64,000 nt of DNA from Thunnus maccoyii (GCF_910596095.1 NC_056536.1:35212590-35276589); one strand, 5' to 3'. Counted from the stretch's first letter, positions 1 to 35,045 are shown. The notes: a model not told the origin generated them from the letters alone. Program-made: numbers and translations.

Positions 1-290
1 AACCCAACCCCTAACCCCAACCCCAACCCTAACCCTAACCCTAACTCTAACCCCAACCCTAACCCCTAACCCCAACCCTAACCCCTAACCCCAACCCCAA
101 CCCCTAACCCTAACCCCTAACCTCAACCCTAACTCTAACCCCAACCCTAACCCTAACCCCAACCCCAACCCCTAACCCCAATCCTAACCCCTAACCCCAA
201 CCCTAACCCCAACCCCAACCCCAACCTCAACCCCTAACCCCAACCCTAATGCTAACCCCAACCCCAACCCTAATGCTAACCCTAAATCCT
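1..290. repeat. Degenerate telomere-like array (CCCTAA/CCCCAA)
   Basis: Mixed CCCTAA, CCCCTAA and CCCCAA units fill the first 290 bases, becoming irregular (CCCTAATGCTAA) to the right. The canonical vertebrate repeat read on this strand is CCCTAA; the many CCCCAA variants suggest an interstitial or subtelomeric tract. Confidence 0.8.
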
Positions 291-431
291 GAGTAACAAA
301 CTAACATCAACCAGGATTCAGATTCTGACAGACAGTAAAGCTCCACTACTGAACGAGCTTCCATACGAGCTTTGACACGACTGAATGAAGCAAGACATGA
401 AACTCTGTGAGAGAGAGAGGTTAGCTTCACA

Positions 432-520
432 GTTACCATGGTAACTGACCCCGAGTTTAAGTTACCATGGTAACTGACACCGAGTTTAGGTTACCATGGT
501 AACTGACCCAGAGTTTAAGT
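432..520. repeat. Palindromic minisatellite (GTTACCATGGTAAC), copy 1
   Basis: Three units of about 29 bp, each with the perfect 14-bp palindrome GTTACCATGGTAAC at 432, 461 and 490, separated by TGACMCCGAGTTTAR. Confidence 0.9.
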
Positions 521-589
521 TTCTTCTGGAACTGGAAACCCAGAGTTTCCCTCATGACTCCAGATCAGCTGTTACTGGAAGTGCTCCAC

Positions 590-690
590 AACATCTGTTT
601 CCGTTTCAGTGACAGCGCCCTCTAGTGGTCATAATAATCATGACGGGAGCGAAGGAGGAAATCAGGTGACTTTATTATAAATGTGATTAG
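590..690. repeat. Dispersed repeat with GCGCCCTCTAGTGGTC
   Basis: Matches 20905-21005 (CAGCGCCCTC...AGTGGTCA...TGACGGGAGC...AGGAGGAAATCA). Type unknown. Confidence 0.55.
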
Positions 691-1160
691 TGTCCACACA
701 GTCATGAAGCTTCTATTTTAGCTTCATCAGTCTGAGTTAGTCATATCAAGTGGATATCTGACACATTTACAGTCTTTTTAGCATCAAATTCCCTCTTTGT
801 GTTTCCTCGGACAGTGTTTCCCTGTTGAGCTGCAGGTGGAAGTATAGTAACAAAAAGAGGGACTTTGGCACTAAAAAGACTGTAACGTTGAAAGATATCT
901 ACTTGATTTGACTCATTTGGATGCTGAAGCTTCATATTAGCTTCAGATAAACTTTTAAATACATTTTTGCACAGAAGGAGGACTGTGGATTTTGTCCTCC
1001 ATCACTTCCATTGTAAGGTCATTATGAAGGGATCTTCTAATGGTCAGTATGAACAGGAGGAATGATTACAGCAAGAAACACAGCTTTAATGCTCATTTGA
1101 CTGACTGTTGTTATAGGACACACTTGATAAATGGTGAACTGTCTTTTAAATTGTAGGTCT
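690..1160. mobile_element. Hairpin-type MITE, copy 1
   Basis: Shares the ACAGTCTTTTTAGCATCAAA...GGAATGATTACAGCAAGA sequence with 14620-15010 and, partly in inverse orientation, 2310-2690. The two halves are partly complementary. The repeated short frame in it is not a gene. Confidence 0.65.
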
Positions 1161-1204
1161 GGTGCTTCCTTCTGTCTGTATGTTTGTGTTTTGAGTGTAA
1201 TGAA

Positions 1205-1300
1205 ATGCAGCTGTACTGTATAAATACTCAGTGAGCAGTTTATTAGGAACACCTGTGCAGTCTAATCAATCCAACACAACAGCTCTGCTATTTGTTCTAC
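1205..1300. repeat. Dispersed repeat (CAGTGAGCAGTTTATTAGGA)
   Basis: Related pieces are at 46155-46205 and, inverted, at 47190-47228 (GTGTTCCTAATAAACTGCTC). Confidence 0.5.
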
Positions 1301-2309
1301 TTTTATGAAGCTTCTATATTTTCGGTTCTTGTTGACATTGTCAGAAACTGATCATTCTGGTTTATGTTTATTATAGAGGTCGTATTGGGTGCTGGCTGTG
1401 TACTGGAGTCTAATAATGGTCCTAATACACCATTAACATCCATGAACATCCATCTATCTTTATCTCAGATTTAATTGATGGAGAAACCTTGATCTCAGTG
1501 GCTGGTTATGATGCATCAGTGTAGACGAACATACCAGCAGATCTGAGTCAGTATCACTGGTATCACTGTGTTTGTGCAGATCTGGCAGTGTGTTGTGTGC
1601 TGTGAGTGTGTGATTTGTGTGTGTATGATAATTACAACACTCCCCCGCTCCCCGCTGTGTTTCTGCTCATTATACTGGTGCGTATGTGTGGTTACAGGCA
1701 CGGTAACAATGAGCGTCCCGGCGGGCCGCCGCCATATTAGCCCGACAGAAATCACAGCTAAGTGAAGTGTGAAATTAATAACTGAACGGGAGAAAAGAGC
1801 TGACTGCTGTCTTTTGTTGGAAATCACCCTGCTATCTTCTCTACAAGAGCTGGCCTCCGTTAGTCTGGACAGGATGAGGATGGAGATTATTGATTATTGA
1901 TAGTTTCAACAGTTTCTCACCACAGCACCAGTCAACAAGTCATATAAAACACCTAAATGTGAGCAATCAGACGTGGAAACCAAGAAGCTCATTAGTTTGG
2001 ACTTTCACATTATCGCAGCTTGAGGTGAGACTTCATTATCCTTCATTTCTAGTGGAATATTGATCGTTCTACAGACCAATAATAAACATAATGAAGGCTG
2101 AGACAAAGCTTAACTACACTATTCATTCAGTATCGATGTGATGTCGACTCTTCATCTATTGACCTTGACAGCAAGAAGAGTCAAATCAGACCATTAAACA
2201 GTAAATTCAGCAGCCAACATTTAGACATTTAGAGCAGCGATCCTTATGTTTCCTGTCATGCTTCTTTTGAAAATCCAAAAAATGTATTTATTTTTATTTT
2301 TCCAGTCTT

Positions 2310-2690
2310 TTAAGACAACAGTCAGGAGCCCAAATTAACAGTGAAACCTGTTTTTGTACTAAATGACACAGAAACACTGAGGAAACACAAAGAGGGAATT
2401 TGATGCTAAAAAGACTGTAAATGTGTCAGATATCCACTTGATATGACTAACTCAGACTGCTGAAGCTGAATAGAAGCTTCACACAGACTTTTAATGACTG
2501 TGTGGACACATTGTGGATTTTGGCCTCCATCACTTCCATTGAAAGCACATTTGAAGGATCTTTAAATATCCAGTATGAACAGGAGGAATGATTACAGCGA
2601 GGAAAACCTCTTTGACTGTTCATATGGACACCTGACTGCTGGTTTAACACACTGGAAACATTATGAACCTCCTTTAAGGCTCACAGTTGG
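2310..2690. mobile_element. Hairpin-type MITE, copy 2
   Basis: Its left part is the reverse complement of about 705-805 and its right part is direct to about 985-1100. Confidence 0.6.
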
Positions 2691-2986
2691 AAATAAACTC
2701 ATTCTTTCTTCTGTATGGCGTCACAACGATGCAGCAAACAGCTGAATGCCCACCTGGAAACAAAACATGGTGGAAATTTCAAGTGAAATTTTAGTGTGAC
2801 TTTGGTTTTGTGGTGACAAATGTGTGTATATAAGTCGTATCATCGACTTCAGTCTCCTATACAAAGGCTCTGATTGGCTCAATGCGGAGAATAAATCCCT
2901 CCAGACTCTTTACATCTGTGCACAAACCGTTTAGATGTGGGAGGCGATCCAAAGGTCTGAAACCAGGCTGAGCAATTCTCCATATG

Positions 2987-3029
<43 letters not shown>

Positions 3030-3193
3030 ACACTGCTTTCTCCCCCAGAAATGTGTTTTATTGTGCTGGAAATTCCAGGCCGACCTATTTAAAAGCAGAT
3101 GAAACAAACACAATCAGTGACCGGGCCACAGCAGGCCTGTAGATGATTGTACTTATTGAGAGGGTATTGACCGGATCAGGCCTTCTATTCACT

Positions 3194-3252
<59 letters not shown>
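2987..3252. repeat. Two (CA)n tracts
   Basis: CA runs at 2987-3032 and 3196-3251; a (GT)n run follows at 3383-3412. Confidence 0.93.
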
Positions 3253-3255
<3 letters not shown>

Positions 3256-3984
3256 ACCTGCAGAGGCCATGTAATGCATAACAATCAGCTCTGAAACAAA
3301 GGCAGGAGGAGGACAGGTGTGTGTGTCTGTGTGCATTCATGCAAGTATTCATGAGCTGTGTGCGCGTGCGTGTGCACGTGCGGGTGCGTGTGTGTGTGTG
3401 TGTGTGTGTGTGTTACCTGGAAGCAGCAGGTTAGGCTGTGCATTCAGAGACACATCATGTATGTGTGAGCATCAGCAGTTATTTGTGTGCAGGTGTTTGT
3501 GATGCTGATGTGCGTCGCCGGCGTCTCGCTGCGTGAACGCCGGCTGTGAGCTGCTGCTTGTTGTGGGAATGAACTGCTCGTATTTTCCTTTAAGCCAAAC
3601 ACTGACGGTGCGTTTCATTTGATGAGCCCTTTGTGTGCTCGTCACTTGGTCACATGTAGCACCATAATGAACTCTCCCGTAAATAAACCCAGTGAGCTGT
3701 ATACATTCATTTTTTCGGCAGCTGTTGGGGAAGAAGTCTAAACGAAGCTGACAAACTGCATTATAAAGTTGACAAGACAAACATGTTATCTGCTCTTCAC
3801 TCTTCCAGCAGACACAGAGCAACATTATCATCCCACTGGAGTTGTGTTTGTGTCCATCTGATCAATACTGGTCCAGTATTCAGTCTCCTCTCAGCTCTCC
3901 TGAGACTAATATCTGTCAGTCTGATCTCTAACGTCTGACAGATAGTTTTCACATCTATACAAACGTGTAGCACATTGCATTATG

Positions 3985-4048
3985 GGATTGTTAAAGGACA
4001 CATATTCTGCACATTTCCAGCTCTATATTTATATTCTGGGTGAGTTAT
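3985..4048. mobile_element. MITE end fragment
   Basis: TTAAAGGACACATATTCTGC and the following bases are the reverse complement of 9655-9714. Confidence 0.55.
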
Positions 4049-4904
4049 TAACAATCAATAACAAACTGTGACATGTCAGTTTAAAAAGAGCAGATTATAA
4101 CAAGCTTTAGTTTGGGTCAATTAAATGTGATGTTGGTGCTGTATTTTAATACATTATTCATTATTCATTTACAATAATCACATCCAACACCACAAAACAG
4201 GTCCTGAGAATACGAGTAAACCTATTATGTTCCTCATAAAACGTGTTTTATCATGATGCTTGAAGTTTATCTTGTAAATGTGTAGAGATACTGAAGATGG
4301 AGGCAAGTAGGGCCTTAAACTACCATTTACCAATCTAATATATTAGACCAGTATCATCAATTATTGTACCAATACCATAAAGTTCATGAATGTTCTGTTA
4401 AAAGATATATTGTTTTTATTTCTCTTGTCTCTGGTGTTTCTGTGTATTTATCTCCTGACCCGCTAACATCATCATCATCATCATCATCTATCTCTGTCTG
4501 TGTTTCTGTCATTAGCAGAAAGGCTGGAGTGACTCCCTGCGGCCGATGGACAGACATGGAAACATAAAGGTAGAACGGCGTCCGTCAGCTTTCAGTCATC
4601 CTGACTCTGCTGTCCCTTCTCCTCCTATCAGTCATCTTTAATAAGGTTCCTCTCCCATAAAGCTGATGATGAATAGAGAACATTTCCTCCCACAAGCCCA
4701 GGCTGTCACCTACACCACCTTTAATCACAGATACATCCAGCAAAGTCTTGACTCTCATATATTCATGTCCATTTTTCAAGCTTTTTATGCTTCACATCTT
4801 ATCATGCATGTATGCATCTCTGACAGTCAACAGAAAGACACAGTGTCACTGTTCATCCTGATGCTAGTGAGTTTTTAGTGCGTCTACACCATAAACTGTA
4901 AAAG

Positions 4905-5010
4905 AAAATATGGACGTAGCCACCATGACGTCAGCCGTTGGTTTCCGAAGAGCAGTTTTAAAGCTCAAAGTGGGCGGCTCCATCCGTTACCATCTTGGCG
5001 GCGCCTGACT
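4905..5010. repeat. Dispersed repeat (ATGGACGTAGCCACCATGAC)
   Basis: This stretch (ATGGACGTAGCC...GACGTCAGCC...CATCTTGGCGGC) resembles a widespread teleost repeat. Recognised by familiarity only; no second copy in the window. Confidence 0.4.
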
Positions 5011-5563
5011 CCGCCTAACTCCCAGACTCAGAAGAAGAAGAATCTTCATTTATGCACTTTTCAAAACTTGCCAGAGCAAGTCAGAGCAGAAACAAACCCA
5101 ACAAACAGAACAAAAAAGCCCAAAGTGAAAGAAATCAATTATGTTTGTTCATAATTGTAACTAAACCAGAAAAGAAGAATTTATTGTTTGTCTTGATAAA
5201 TGTGACATTTTCATGTGTTTTTGTTGAAACCCCCTTTAAGACCTTCACAGGCCTAGTTTGGAAATGAAAATGGGTTATTACTATTTTCCAGATTCATGTT
5301 GTATTCATCAGTGTCTTCACAGAAACCAAACTGTGTTCACACCACAAAGCATTTCAGAAACAAGCTGCTAGAAGCTGATTTATTACCTGAAACCAGAGAG
5401 ACCACAGCTGTTCTGAATCATGCAGTCGCCTTCATTCATTATTCGTCAGCTTTTTTTCTCTGATTCACCTTCAGTTTTTCCTCGTTAATCATATTCGTCT
5501 GATTTCTAATATCCCACTTGATTCATTAGTGTTTTTCATCAAACACACTATCCACCAAACATC

Positions 5564-6402
5564 ACCACACATCACCAAATATCACCAAATATCACCACAC
5601 ATCACCACACATCACCAAATATCACCAAATATCACCACACATCACCACACATCACCAAATATCACCAAACATCACCACACATCGCCAAATATCACCACAC
5701 ATCACCACACATCACCACACATCACCAAATATCACCAAATATCACCAAATATCACCACACATCGCCAAATATCACCAAATATCACCAAACATCACCAAAC
5801 ATCACCAAACATCACCAAACATCACCACACATCACCAAATATCACCACACATCACCACACATCACCAAATATCACCAAATATCACCACACATCGCCAAAT
5901 ATCACCAAATATCACCACACATCACCACACATCACCAAACATCACCAAACATCACAACACATCACCAAATATCACCACATATCACCAAACATCACCAAAC
6001 ATCACCAAACATCACCACACATCACCAAATATCACCAAACATCACCACACATCACAACACATCACCACACATCACCAAATATCACCACACATCACCACAC
6101 ATCACAACACATCACCAAACATCACCAAACATCACCACACATCACCAAATATCACCAAACATCACCACACATCACAACACATCACCACACATCACCAAAC
6201 ATCACCACACATCACCACACATCACAACACATCACCACACATCACCAAACATCACCAAACATCACCACACATCACCACACATCACCAAACATCACCACAC
6301 ATCACCACACATAACCACACATCACCAAACATCACCACACATCACCAAACATCACCAAACATCACCACACATCACCACACATCACTACACATCACCACAC
6401 AT
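5564..6402. repeat. 10-bp minisatellite ATCACCACAC/ATCACCAAAT/ATCACCAAAC
   Basis: About 84 units in perfect 10-bp register. A/C/T only on the + strand with occasional G (ATCGCC). Confidence 0.95.
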
Positions 6403-7216
6403 TCAGTTTGTTTATGTTAACAGACACCAGCGTGCAGCAGGAAGTGTGACATACTGTCCATCACAGTCACAACAGACGGAGGTCCCTTCTACCATCTTGT
6501 CTGCCTCTGATAGGCTCATAGTAGATAAGACCCGCCTTCTGGATGTTCAGCAGCCAATCAACAAGACATTGACAACCCTGTAACATCACCACAACGCTCA
6601 GCCAACACAAACATGTCAATTCACTGCACGCACACAACTTCTTCATGCAATTAGTAAGTTAGATCATTTTTCTTTTTAGATTTTCATACTTTTATTAAAG
6701 ATTCAAAGATTTCACTGTGTGGAGTTTACATGAACTCTGCCATCTGATCAGGATCACAACAAAGCACAAAGAGAGGATGAAAGAGTGAACAGCGGCAACA
6801 AAACAAAGAAAACACAACAAGGGAAGTCACCTGAGTAATAACCACATCTTTAACACCCAGTTAGCACCTCCACCTCCAATGGACACTTCATTCAGGGCTC
6901 AAAAACAACAACATGTTTACTTGTTTTCTGATTGACTTTGTGTTTTTGTATCATGCTGATAAACTAAATCAGCAATTTTAAACAGCTAACAGGGATAATA
7001 CACCGTACACTGATGTATATAATTAGTTATGTATGTAATTAGCGTTACACCAATTAAAAACTAACGTGTCACGGCCTCAGTAACCATGACAACCAAAGCT
7101 AGAGACATAATCACAATGACAGAGGTAGCTAGTCATAAAACAGTGTATCTAGTGTGTATATAACTCAGTATCACAACTTACAATATGTACAACATACACA
7201 ACTACCTCCTCTAAAT

Positions 7217-7300
7217 CAGTGGTTCTTAAACTTTTTCACATCAAGGACCCACAGACCCCCAACTGATAAGATTTTTGCTTTTATATGTTACTTATAATTT
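7217..7300. mobile_element. hAT-like MITE end
   Basis: CAGTGGTTCTTAAACTTTTT then CACATCAAGGACCCACAGAC: the typical left end of a fish hAT MITE. A matching right end was not found before exon A. Confidence 0.5.
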
Positions 7301-7491
7301 GTAAAAAATTGCAAAACCCTTTCTGTAAAATGTCCTAAAAATTCACTGTTAAATATGTGCAAATTCATGGAAATGAGTCTAAAATGAAAAGACCTGTACA
7401 ATAAAGCTTTTATCTCTCCATAACTGTGTTTAATCTTTATTTACTTTACCTTCATTAATCTCATTCTGTAAATCTCTGTGAATTTCTTCAG

Positions 7492-29031
<21,540 letters not shown>

Positions 29032-30710
29032 TCTGAGCCAGCCGGAGGAAGAGGAGCCGAAGGAGACAAAAAATATGAAGATTCAGTAGTTCAATGAATC
29101 AAAGAAGAAAATGTGGAGATGTTCTGTGTAATACTCAGACTTGGAACAACAATCTGCTTTAAATAATGCGTACGAGCAGAATGAGACAGCAGAGGAATAT
29201 GCAAAAACATTAAGATGAGAAATGAGAGGATGGAAGCAGCAGGATACCTGAAAAGGGATTGGATCTGTTTTCTGCAGTCAAATAAGCCCATCAGCTGGTG
29301 CTGGACTGGATCCTGATCAGGACCACAGTCTCAGGAGCAACAAACACTTTGTTTTAGATTGATCTCTTTCATGACCCTGATTCAAACTTGTAAAAGTCCA
29401 TTGAAGGCAGCGATAGCAGCTCTTTGCTTATGAAATATGTCACGAGACTATTCCTGAACCTGCAGGACACAGATTTGACCTGCTGGTTGTGAATTTGCTC
29501 AGGGTCGTGCAAACTGAGGCCAAGGTGCATCAACATGAGTTAAACATGTTTTAACAGGACTTTATGAATCTACTTCATAAAAGTACAGACAAGAGGACAA
29601 ATGAGAAATAACAACTGGACGACCGTCTCCTCTCTGCGGTCTGAACATCAGCTTGTCTTCTTCTGACTAACTGAATCAAACCTCATCTGGGAACATTTGG
29701 GAACATTTGGGAATTGTTTTGCTCGTCTGTGGCATCATGTTTGTTGGCAAGGTGAGATTTGAATCCTTGCTGAACGCTGCGATGACGTCAGTTACAACCG
29801 CACCAAACGCCACGACTGGTCCAAATCACAAGCTGCTGTTGATTTGGACGTTTCATGTTGAAAAGTTGTGGTAATTATTGCAGAGATTTCTTGAATTTAT
29901 GTTAATTATTGTGATGTTTCCTGGAGTTCGGACACTGAAATGCTTCACAGAGTGTGTAGACTGTGGAGAGATCTTTGAGACTTTGTTCCTGTTTTCATAG
30001 AAAGAAGAAAAGAAAACTCAGAGAATGATGATAAATGTTTGGCGGTAACTCTGACGCAGAAACAAATGGACAAAATGAAGTAAAGTATTATTGATACACA
30101 TGCTGGAAGAAGAAGCAACATTCAGTATAATAATAATCTCTCCAGGAGTTCATCTGTGACAAACAGCTGTTTTATTGATCGGTTGCCTTTTTAATTCGCT
30201 GATGATCACTTTCCCAGAATGCATTCTGACTCCTCAGGGAGACTCAAAGCATCGGTTGCAGCTGCATTCTGGGTAATTTTCTGCTCCTATATGATTGTGA
30301 TTTTCGTTCACAGTGTTTTAACCGTGCTGGACTCGTGTCCAGTCAGATATTTATATGAGTAATGAAACGCATGAATTAAATATTGAACGTTGTGAATTAT
30401 TGGACATAATTCTTGAAGCTAAAGTAGTGTAGTGTACAAACCTTTGTGCAGACATTTTTAGTAGTGAAGACATTAAATGCTGAGTTAATTGATTAAAATG
30501 AAGTGAAATCAGACGTGAAGTTCTCTCTGCTCTTTATTTGAGTCATAAAACTAACGTGTTGACCTGACTGATCAGCTGTCACAGTAAAACACCAGAAATC
30601 CACTTCTGACTGGAGACAAACTAACTTCTCTTAATTCTCTGATGTACTTTGACTCTGGGTTAGTATTATAACTGACTGACGACTGTAATAAAAGCACTGC
30701 ATTGTTTTAC
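29032..30710 (+). other. pdzd4: pdzd4 probable 3' UTR
   Basis: No open frame continues past the stop. The first good poly(A) signal, AATAAA, is at 30687-30692, giving a UTR of about 1.7 kb; another lies at 31329-31334. Most of this stretch (29160-30688) recurs at 47621-49140. Confidence 0.55.
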
Positions 30711-31395
30711 AGATGAAATAAGATTTGAAAGTATCCTGTAAACAGCTGTAAGGTTCCCTTATTAGCTTCTCTCTGAGCTCTCAACCTCATTTTAAGGTCT
30801 TTGTCAGCAGATGGAGAAAACTCCAACTGAGTTCAACATTATCAGACACTAAACTGTTGGTGGATTTTATTTGCTTCAGTCCTGCCAGTGGAGGAAAGAA
30901 ACACCAGTAACGTCTACAGGCTGAGCAACAACAGCAAGGTCATGACTAAATGCAGCGTTGTCATCGTGAAACAAATATTATTTCTCACACTGGACCAAAG
31001 CTTTACTGCAATGATCTGGAAATATAAGAATTATTTATAGTCAATCATCTGTCATGTTTGCAGCTGATCTAAAGCAGTTCACACATCAGGCTCAACAGTC
31101 AGGACTTGATGCTACGACACTATTTACATGTTCATTCACTGGTTTCATCAGACTGTAACAAGCAGCATGTTTGCTCCCTGCTGGACCACAACTCAGGACA
31201 CATTTTCAACTAAGGAATTAATAGAGTACCTTCCTACCTTCTGTACTGATACAGCCTAGCCTGTAGATGGTGCAGCAGCACTACTATATGGCAGTGCACT
31301 GTGATGTATGTAGGCAGGGAAGAACGACAATAAAACAAGGCTCTATGTGAAAGTCATCTAGCGTGACTAGCAGTCATTACACCTTCATGGAGGCG
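30711..31395. repeat. Duplicated flank before the ACAACCACCARC array (copy 1)
   Basis: No gene seen. The stretch 30585-31388 is nearly identical to 50690-51488, and 30970-31388 to 49141-49562. Each copy ends in the same unique lead-in (ACACCTTCATGGAGGCGC) and runs straight into an ACAACCACCARC minisatellite. Confidence 0.85.
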
Positions 31396-33222
31396 CAACC
31401 ACCAACACAACCACCAACACAACCACAAGCACAAGCACCAACACAAGCACCAACACAACCACCAACACAACCACCAGCACAAGCACCAACACAACCACCA
31501 ACACAAGCACCAACACAAGCACCAACACAACCACCAACACAACCACAAGCACAAGCCTGAACACAACCACCAACACAACCACCAGCACAACCACCAACAC
31601 AACCACAAGCACAAGCTCGAACACAACCACCAACACAACCACCAACACAACCACCAGCACAACCACCAGCACAACCACCAGTACAACCACCAACACAACC
31701 ACCAGCACAACCACCAACACAACCACCAACACAACCACAAGCACAAGCTCGAACACAACCACCAACACAACCACAACCACAAGCTCGAACACAACCACCA
31801 ACACAACCACAAGCACAAGCTCGAACACAACCACCAACACAACCACCAACATAACCACCAGCACAAGCTCGAACACAATCACCAACACAACCACCAGCAC
31901 AACCACCAGTACAACTACCAACACAACCACCAGCACAACCACCAGCACAACCACCAGCACAACCACAAACACAACCACCAGCACAACCACCAGCACAACC
32001 ACCAACATAACCACCAGCACAACCACCAGCACAACCACCAGCACAACCACAAACACAACCACCAGCACAACCACCAGCACAACCACCAACATAACCACCA
32101 GCACAACCACCAGCACAACCACCAGCACAACCACCAACACAACCACCAACATAACCACCAGCACAACCACCAGCACAACCACCAGCACAACCACCAACAC
32201 AACCACCAACACAACCACAAGCACAAGCCTGAACACAACCACCAACACAACCACCAGCACAACCACCAACACAACCACCAGCACAACCACCAACACAACC
32301 ACCAGCACAACCACCAGCACAACCACCAGTACAACCACCAACACAACCACCAGCACAACCAAAAGCACAAGCTCGAACACAACCACCAACACAACCACCA
32401 ACACAACCACCAGCACAACCACCAACACAACCACCAACACAACCACCAACATAACCACCAGCACAACCACCAGCACAACCACCAGCACAACCACCAACAC
32501 AACCACCAACACAACCACAAGCACAAGCCTGAACACAACCACCAACACAACCACCAGCACAACCACCAACACAACCACCAGCACAACCACCAACACAACC
32601 ACCAGCACAACCACCAGCACAACCACCAGTACAACCACCAACACAACCACCAGCACAACCAAAAGCACAAGCTCGAACACAACCACCAACACAACCACAA
32701 ACACAACCACCAACACAACCACCAGCACAACCACCAACACAACCACCAGCACAACCACCAGCACAACCACCAGCACAACCACCAACACAACCACCAACAC
32801 AACCACCAACACAACCACCAGCACAACCACCAACACAACCACCAACACAACCACCAACACAACCACCAGCACAACCACAAACACAACCACAAGCACAAGC
32901 TCGAACACAACCACCAACACAACCACCAGCACAACCACCAGCACAACCAAAAGCACAAGCTCGAACACAACCACCAACACAACCACAAACACAACCACCA
33001 ACACAACCACCAGCACAACCACCAACACAACCACCAGCACAACCACCAACACAACCACCAGCACAACCACCAACACAACCACCAGCACAACCACAAACAC
33101 AACCACAAGCACAAGCTCGAACACAACCACCAACACAACCACCAGCACAACCACAAGCACAACCACAAGCACAAGCTCGAACACAACCACTAGCACAACC
33201 ACAAGCACAACCACAAGCACAA
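31396..33222. repeat. Minisatellite M1, ACAACCACCARC units
   Basis: About 1.8 kb of 12-bp units (ACAACCACCAAC/ACAACCACCAGC), with interspersed variants such as ACAAGCTCGAAC, ACAACCACAAGC and ACAACCAAAAGC that recur in a higher-order pattern. Almost pure A/C on the + strand. Long open frames here are an effect of the 12-bp period. Confidence 0.95.
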
Positions 33223-33224
33223 CC

Positions 33225-33778
33225 AGTGAGTCACCTTTCTCTTCATTGACCCCATGACCTTTCCTCTGGCTCCATCCAGGAGAGCAGCTAACGTGTCAGG
33301 CATACTGTCATACTGCACACACCGCCACTTTCATCACTACAGTAGAATTACTAACTAACATATGAGCTGAAATGTTTTTAATAATAAATCTCACTAACAA
33401 GCATTTGATGATTTGAAGATACTTTACAAATGTGTAAAACTTTTAAATTAGCTTAAATGTGACATTTCCTTCAGGATTGTGAAAGATTCACAAACCATGA
33501 ACAAACATATGAGCACAAGTATGAAGAAGCTTTTTGAGATATACTATATAAATAAATCAGAGCTAAATGACTCTCTGGACCGTAAACACTTTGTGAAATT
33601 GTGCGGCTAAAGAAAGATCATAGAAACAAAGAAGACGTGAAGACTGTGATGAGCAACTGTTCACCTGTTTTCTCGCTCTGCTGCTGCTCCAAATTCTCAG
33701 AGACTCGCATGGAAAAGTCTGGAGCTGAGAACGATAAAACACAACTCAGCAATAGACTCACAACGGGAGAGGAGATAT
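33225..33778. repeat. Flank block repeated five times
   Basis: The block (GTGAGTCACCTTTCTC...GAGGAGATATGG) recurs at 40436-40983 and 59936-60483, and in part at 41625-41992 and 53343-53661. Each copy precedes an S minisatellite. No gene seen. Confidence 0.9.
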
Positions 33779-34218
33779 GGGTTCTACTGTGGTTCTGCTG
33801 TGGTTCTGCTGTGGGTTCTACTGTAGTTCTGCTGTGTGTTCTGCTGTGGTTCTGCCGTGGGTTCTACTGTGGTTCTGCTGTGGGTTCTACTGTGGGTTCT
33901 ACTGTGGTTCTGCTGAGGTTCTGCTGTGGTTCTGCTGTGGGTTCTACTGTGGTTCTGCTGTGTGTTCTGCTGTACTGTGGTTCTGCTGTGGTTCTACTGT
34001 GGGTTCTACTGTGGTTCTAATGTGGTTCTGCTGTGGTTCTGCTGTGGTTCTGCTGTGGGTTGTACTGTGGTTCTACTGTGGTTCTACTGCGGTTCTACTG
34101 TAGTTCTGCTGTGTGTTCTGCTGTGGGTTCTGCTGTGGGTTCTGCTGTGGTTCTACAGTGGTTCTGCTGTGGGTTCTGCTGTGGGTTCTGCTGTGACTCT
34201 ACAGTGGTTCTGCTGTGT
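33779..34218. repeat. Minisatellite S1, GTTCTGCTGTGG units
   Basis: Units of about 11-12 bp (GTTCTGCTGTGG, GTTCTACTGTGG, with or without an extra G). Strongly G/T on the + strand. It ends at the orphan stalk exon's donor. Confidence 0.93.
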
Positions 34219-34223
34219 GTTAC

Positions 34224-34280
34224 CTGCACCTGTGGGTCGGATGGCGATGGAAGGGATGGCTGAGGCAGGTGCACAGCTTC
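34224..34280 (-). pseudogene. Orphan stalk exon (unit 1)
   Basis: 57 nt with both splice sites, reading GSCAPASAIPSIAIRPTGA. It lies downstream of the donor-less Ig copy with no TM exon after it before the minisatellite and pdzd4, so it is probably non-functional. Confidence 0.6.
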
Positions 34281-34429
34281 CTGGACCGGAGAGGGAAGTG
34301 TGTGTCATTGATTGGTCGGCTGATACGAGTGATGGAAACAGCAGGAGAGTCCAGTTTGGTTTTGAAGTGGACGGATCAATGAAGTGGATGAATGATGATG
34401 AAACAGAAGGAATCAGACATTGAACACAT

Positions 34430-35045
34430 ATGAGTGAATTAGCATCATGTGGGACATTTCTTGCATTTCACACTTCCGGAATATACTGCGATATGAAAAG
34501 CTAATACATTAAATCTGAAATCATTACATCAGTAGTCTGAGTCTCAGACAGTCTTCCTCATGTGGGACACTGACGAGTCTTTTTAAAAGGCCAAAACCAG
34601 CTTGATTTTAACAGCCCCAGTTATTGAAGATCAGTTGCCCTTCACCTTAAATATCTAAAACAATGAGCTGGAGGAAAGAACTGTTGTTTTTGCACATCTG
34701 TTCCCCTGCACATGTTGCCTGACTGAAGGACTTTCAGAACTGTCCCGCTTTATAAATCATATTTCCTAAAGCAGGACAATGGAAACTTAGACTGAAATAA
34801 CAAATATAGAATATATTTACACCATATTATAATATTTTCTGATGAACAAACATGTCATAAACACATCCTGATCAAAACTAGCAGGACACTGTGTGACACT
34901 ATGTGACTGACCTTTGGGTGGCCTTCACTCTGGGTACTTTTTGTTTGAAGATTGCATCACCATGATCATGAATGGAAATCTGAGAAGTCATGTGATGTTG
35001 ATCATATGACATCACAGCTTTTATTAACCCACAGTTTTATTGACT
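34430..35045. repeat. Block between stalk and Ig exons, repeated
   Basis: Carries CAGTCTTCCTCATGTGGGAC through CATGATCATGAATGGAAATC. Related copies at 37400-37865, 43135-43740, 56900-57360 and 62835-63440. Intronic in the receptor genes. Confidence 0.85.

Larger units (their letters stand above)
1..7491. other. Region before the first recognised pdzd4 exon
   Basis: Besides the repeats listed separately I see no convincing exon. In particular no RING or zinc-finger cysteine pattern and no N-terminal PDZD4-like exon (QVNGKELSK-type) could be read. It is probably intron or 5' flank. Confidence 0.5.

Noticed and set aside
741..935. Minus-strand frame MKLQHPNESNQVD..., repeated at 14517-14792
   Set aside because: Both copies lie in a dispersed MITE; no known domain. 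The repeat explains the conservation.
5529..6314. Plus-strand frame of 261 codons (ITTHH/SPNIT repeats)
   Set aside because: Purely the 10-bp minisatellite.
5564..6402. CRISPR-like regular repeats
   Set aside because: There are no unique spacers; the unit is 10 bp with continuous repetition, and the DNA is vertebrate.
31385..33220. Frames of about 420-610 codons made of LVVV or CWWL repeats (also at 49524-50703 and 51454-53436)
   Set aside because: A 12-bp repeat keeps all frames open. No conserved domain and no plausible start.
33601..34423. Frames reading VLLWFCCGS repeats (also in the other S arrays)
   Set aside because: Minisatellite translation; the array lies in introns of the minus-strand receptor genes.
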